64,000 nt of DNA from assembly GCA_037893245.1 (NCBI GenBank), contig JBAIAA010000451.1, positions 1 through 64,000 on the forward strand, in the 5' to 3' direction. The notes below the pieces were generated by a model, which saw only the letters and a program-made list of their open reading frames with translations, was not told the origin of the DNA and made no database searches. This document shows, one piece after another, positions 63,876 through 64,000 of the stretch. The stretch is from Crossaster papposus. Taxonomy: Eukaryota; Echinodermata; Asteroidea; Velatida; Solasteridae. The number at the start of each line of letters is the position of its first letter. Position 1 is the stretch's first letter. The translations under genes and the position numbers were made by a program.

Positions 63876-64000
63876 TCCTTGCTGACTCGTATTTTTTGTG
63901 TGTTTTTCTTTTCTTTTAAAGATTTGATCTTTGACATTTTCTTTTATCTCTCGTTTAAAACAACTTTTTTTTTACAAAAAAAGGTAAAAGCTCCGGTTTC

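Overview
This is a eukaryotic nuclear window that is gene-poor and packed with transposons. Long introns with GT/GC-AG junctions, a motile-cilium gene, a mitochondrial ribosomal protein gene, a secreted fibrinogen-related lectin, CR1/L2-type LINEs, a CORE-type SINE and DIRS-like and gypsy-like relics together suggest a marine invertebrate, probably a deuterostome such as an echinoderm or hemichordate. The species cannot be fixed from the sequence alone.

Host genes. (1) 23737-24783, minus: an intronless secreted protein with a signal peptide, a PAN/apple-like module and a fibrinogen-related domain. (2) 35508-49469, minus: CFAP45 (CCDC19), a microtubule inner protein of motile cilia. Nine exons can be placed with splice sites and compatible phases; the ATG is the last codon of exon 1 and the final short exon was not found. 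(3) 54340-60659, plus: three internal exons of MRPL39 (mL39). Exon 1 was not found and the gene runs off the right edge. CFAP45 and MRPL39 are head to head, and the space between them is filled by foldback elements.

Layout. 0-3.6 kb: a MITE and a decayed minus-strand LINE. 3.6-7.5 kb: a CR1-like LINE (esterase ORF1, endonuclease/RT ORF2) cut by a 745-bp repeat that recurs at 57.4 kb. 8.5-12.3 kb: a 3.8-kb foldback element, followed by a 19/17-bp minisatellite. 14-19 kb: TTAA-flanked MITEs and a 1.4-kb foldback element whose arms are built from AACCAAT/ATTGGTT. 20-22 kb: a DIRS-like relic. 25.2-29.4 kb: a GC-rich gypsy-like gag relic between inverted 350-bp repeats. 30-35.5 kb: minisatellite, Harbinger-like relic, CORE-SINE. 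35.5-49.5 kb: CFAP45 with many intronic MITEs and two tandem arrays grown from exon/5' splice-site junctions. 50-51.5 kb: two more foldback elements. 54-61 kb: MRPL39 exons among MITEs. 62.5-64 kb: a broken piece of a Polinton/adintovirus-like element.

Most notable signals. Two foldback elements 32 kb apart share a ~340-bp core but have unrelated terminal arms. CFAP45 has twice tandemly amplified the junction between an exon end and its 5' splice site. A set of elements with GTGACC termini is flanked by 4-bp ATAT or AATT duplications.
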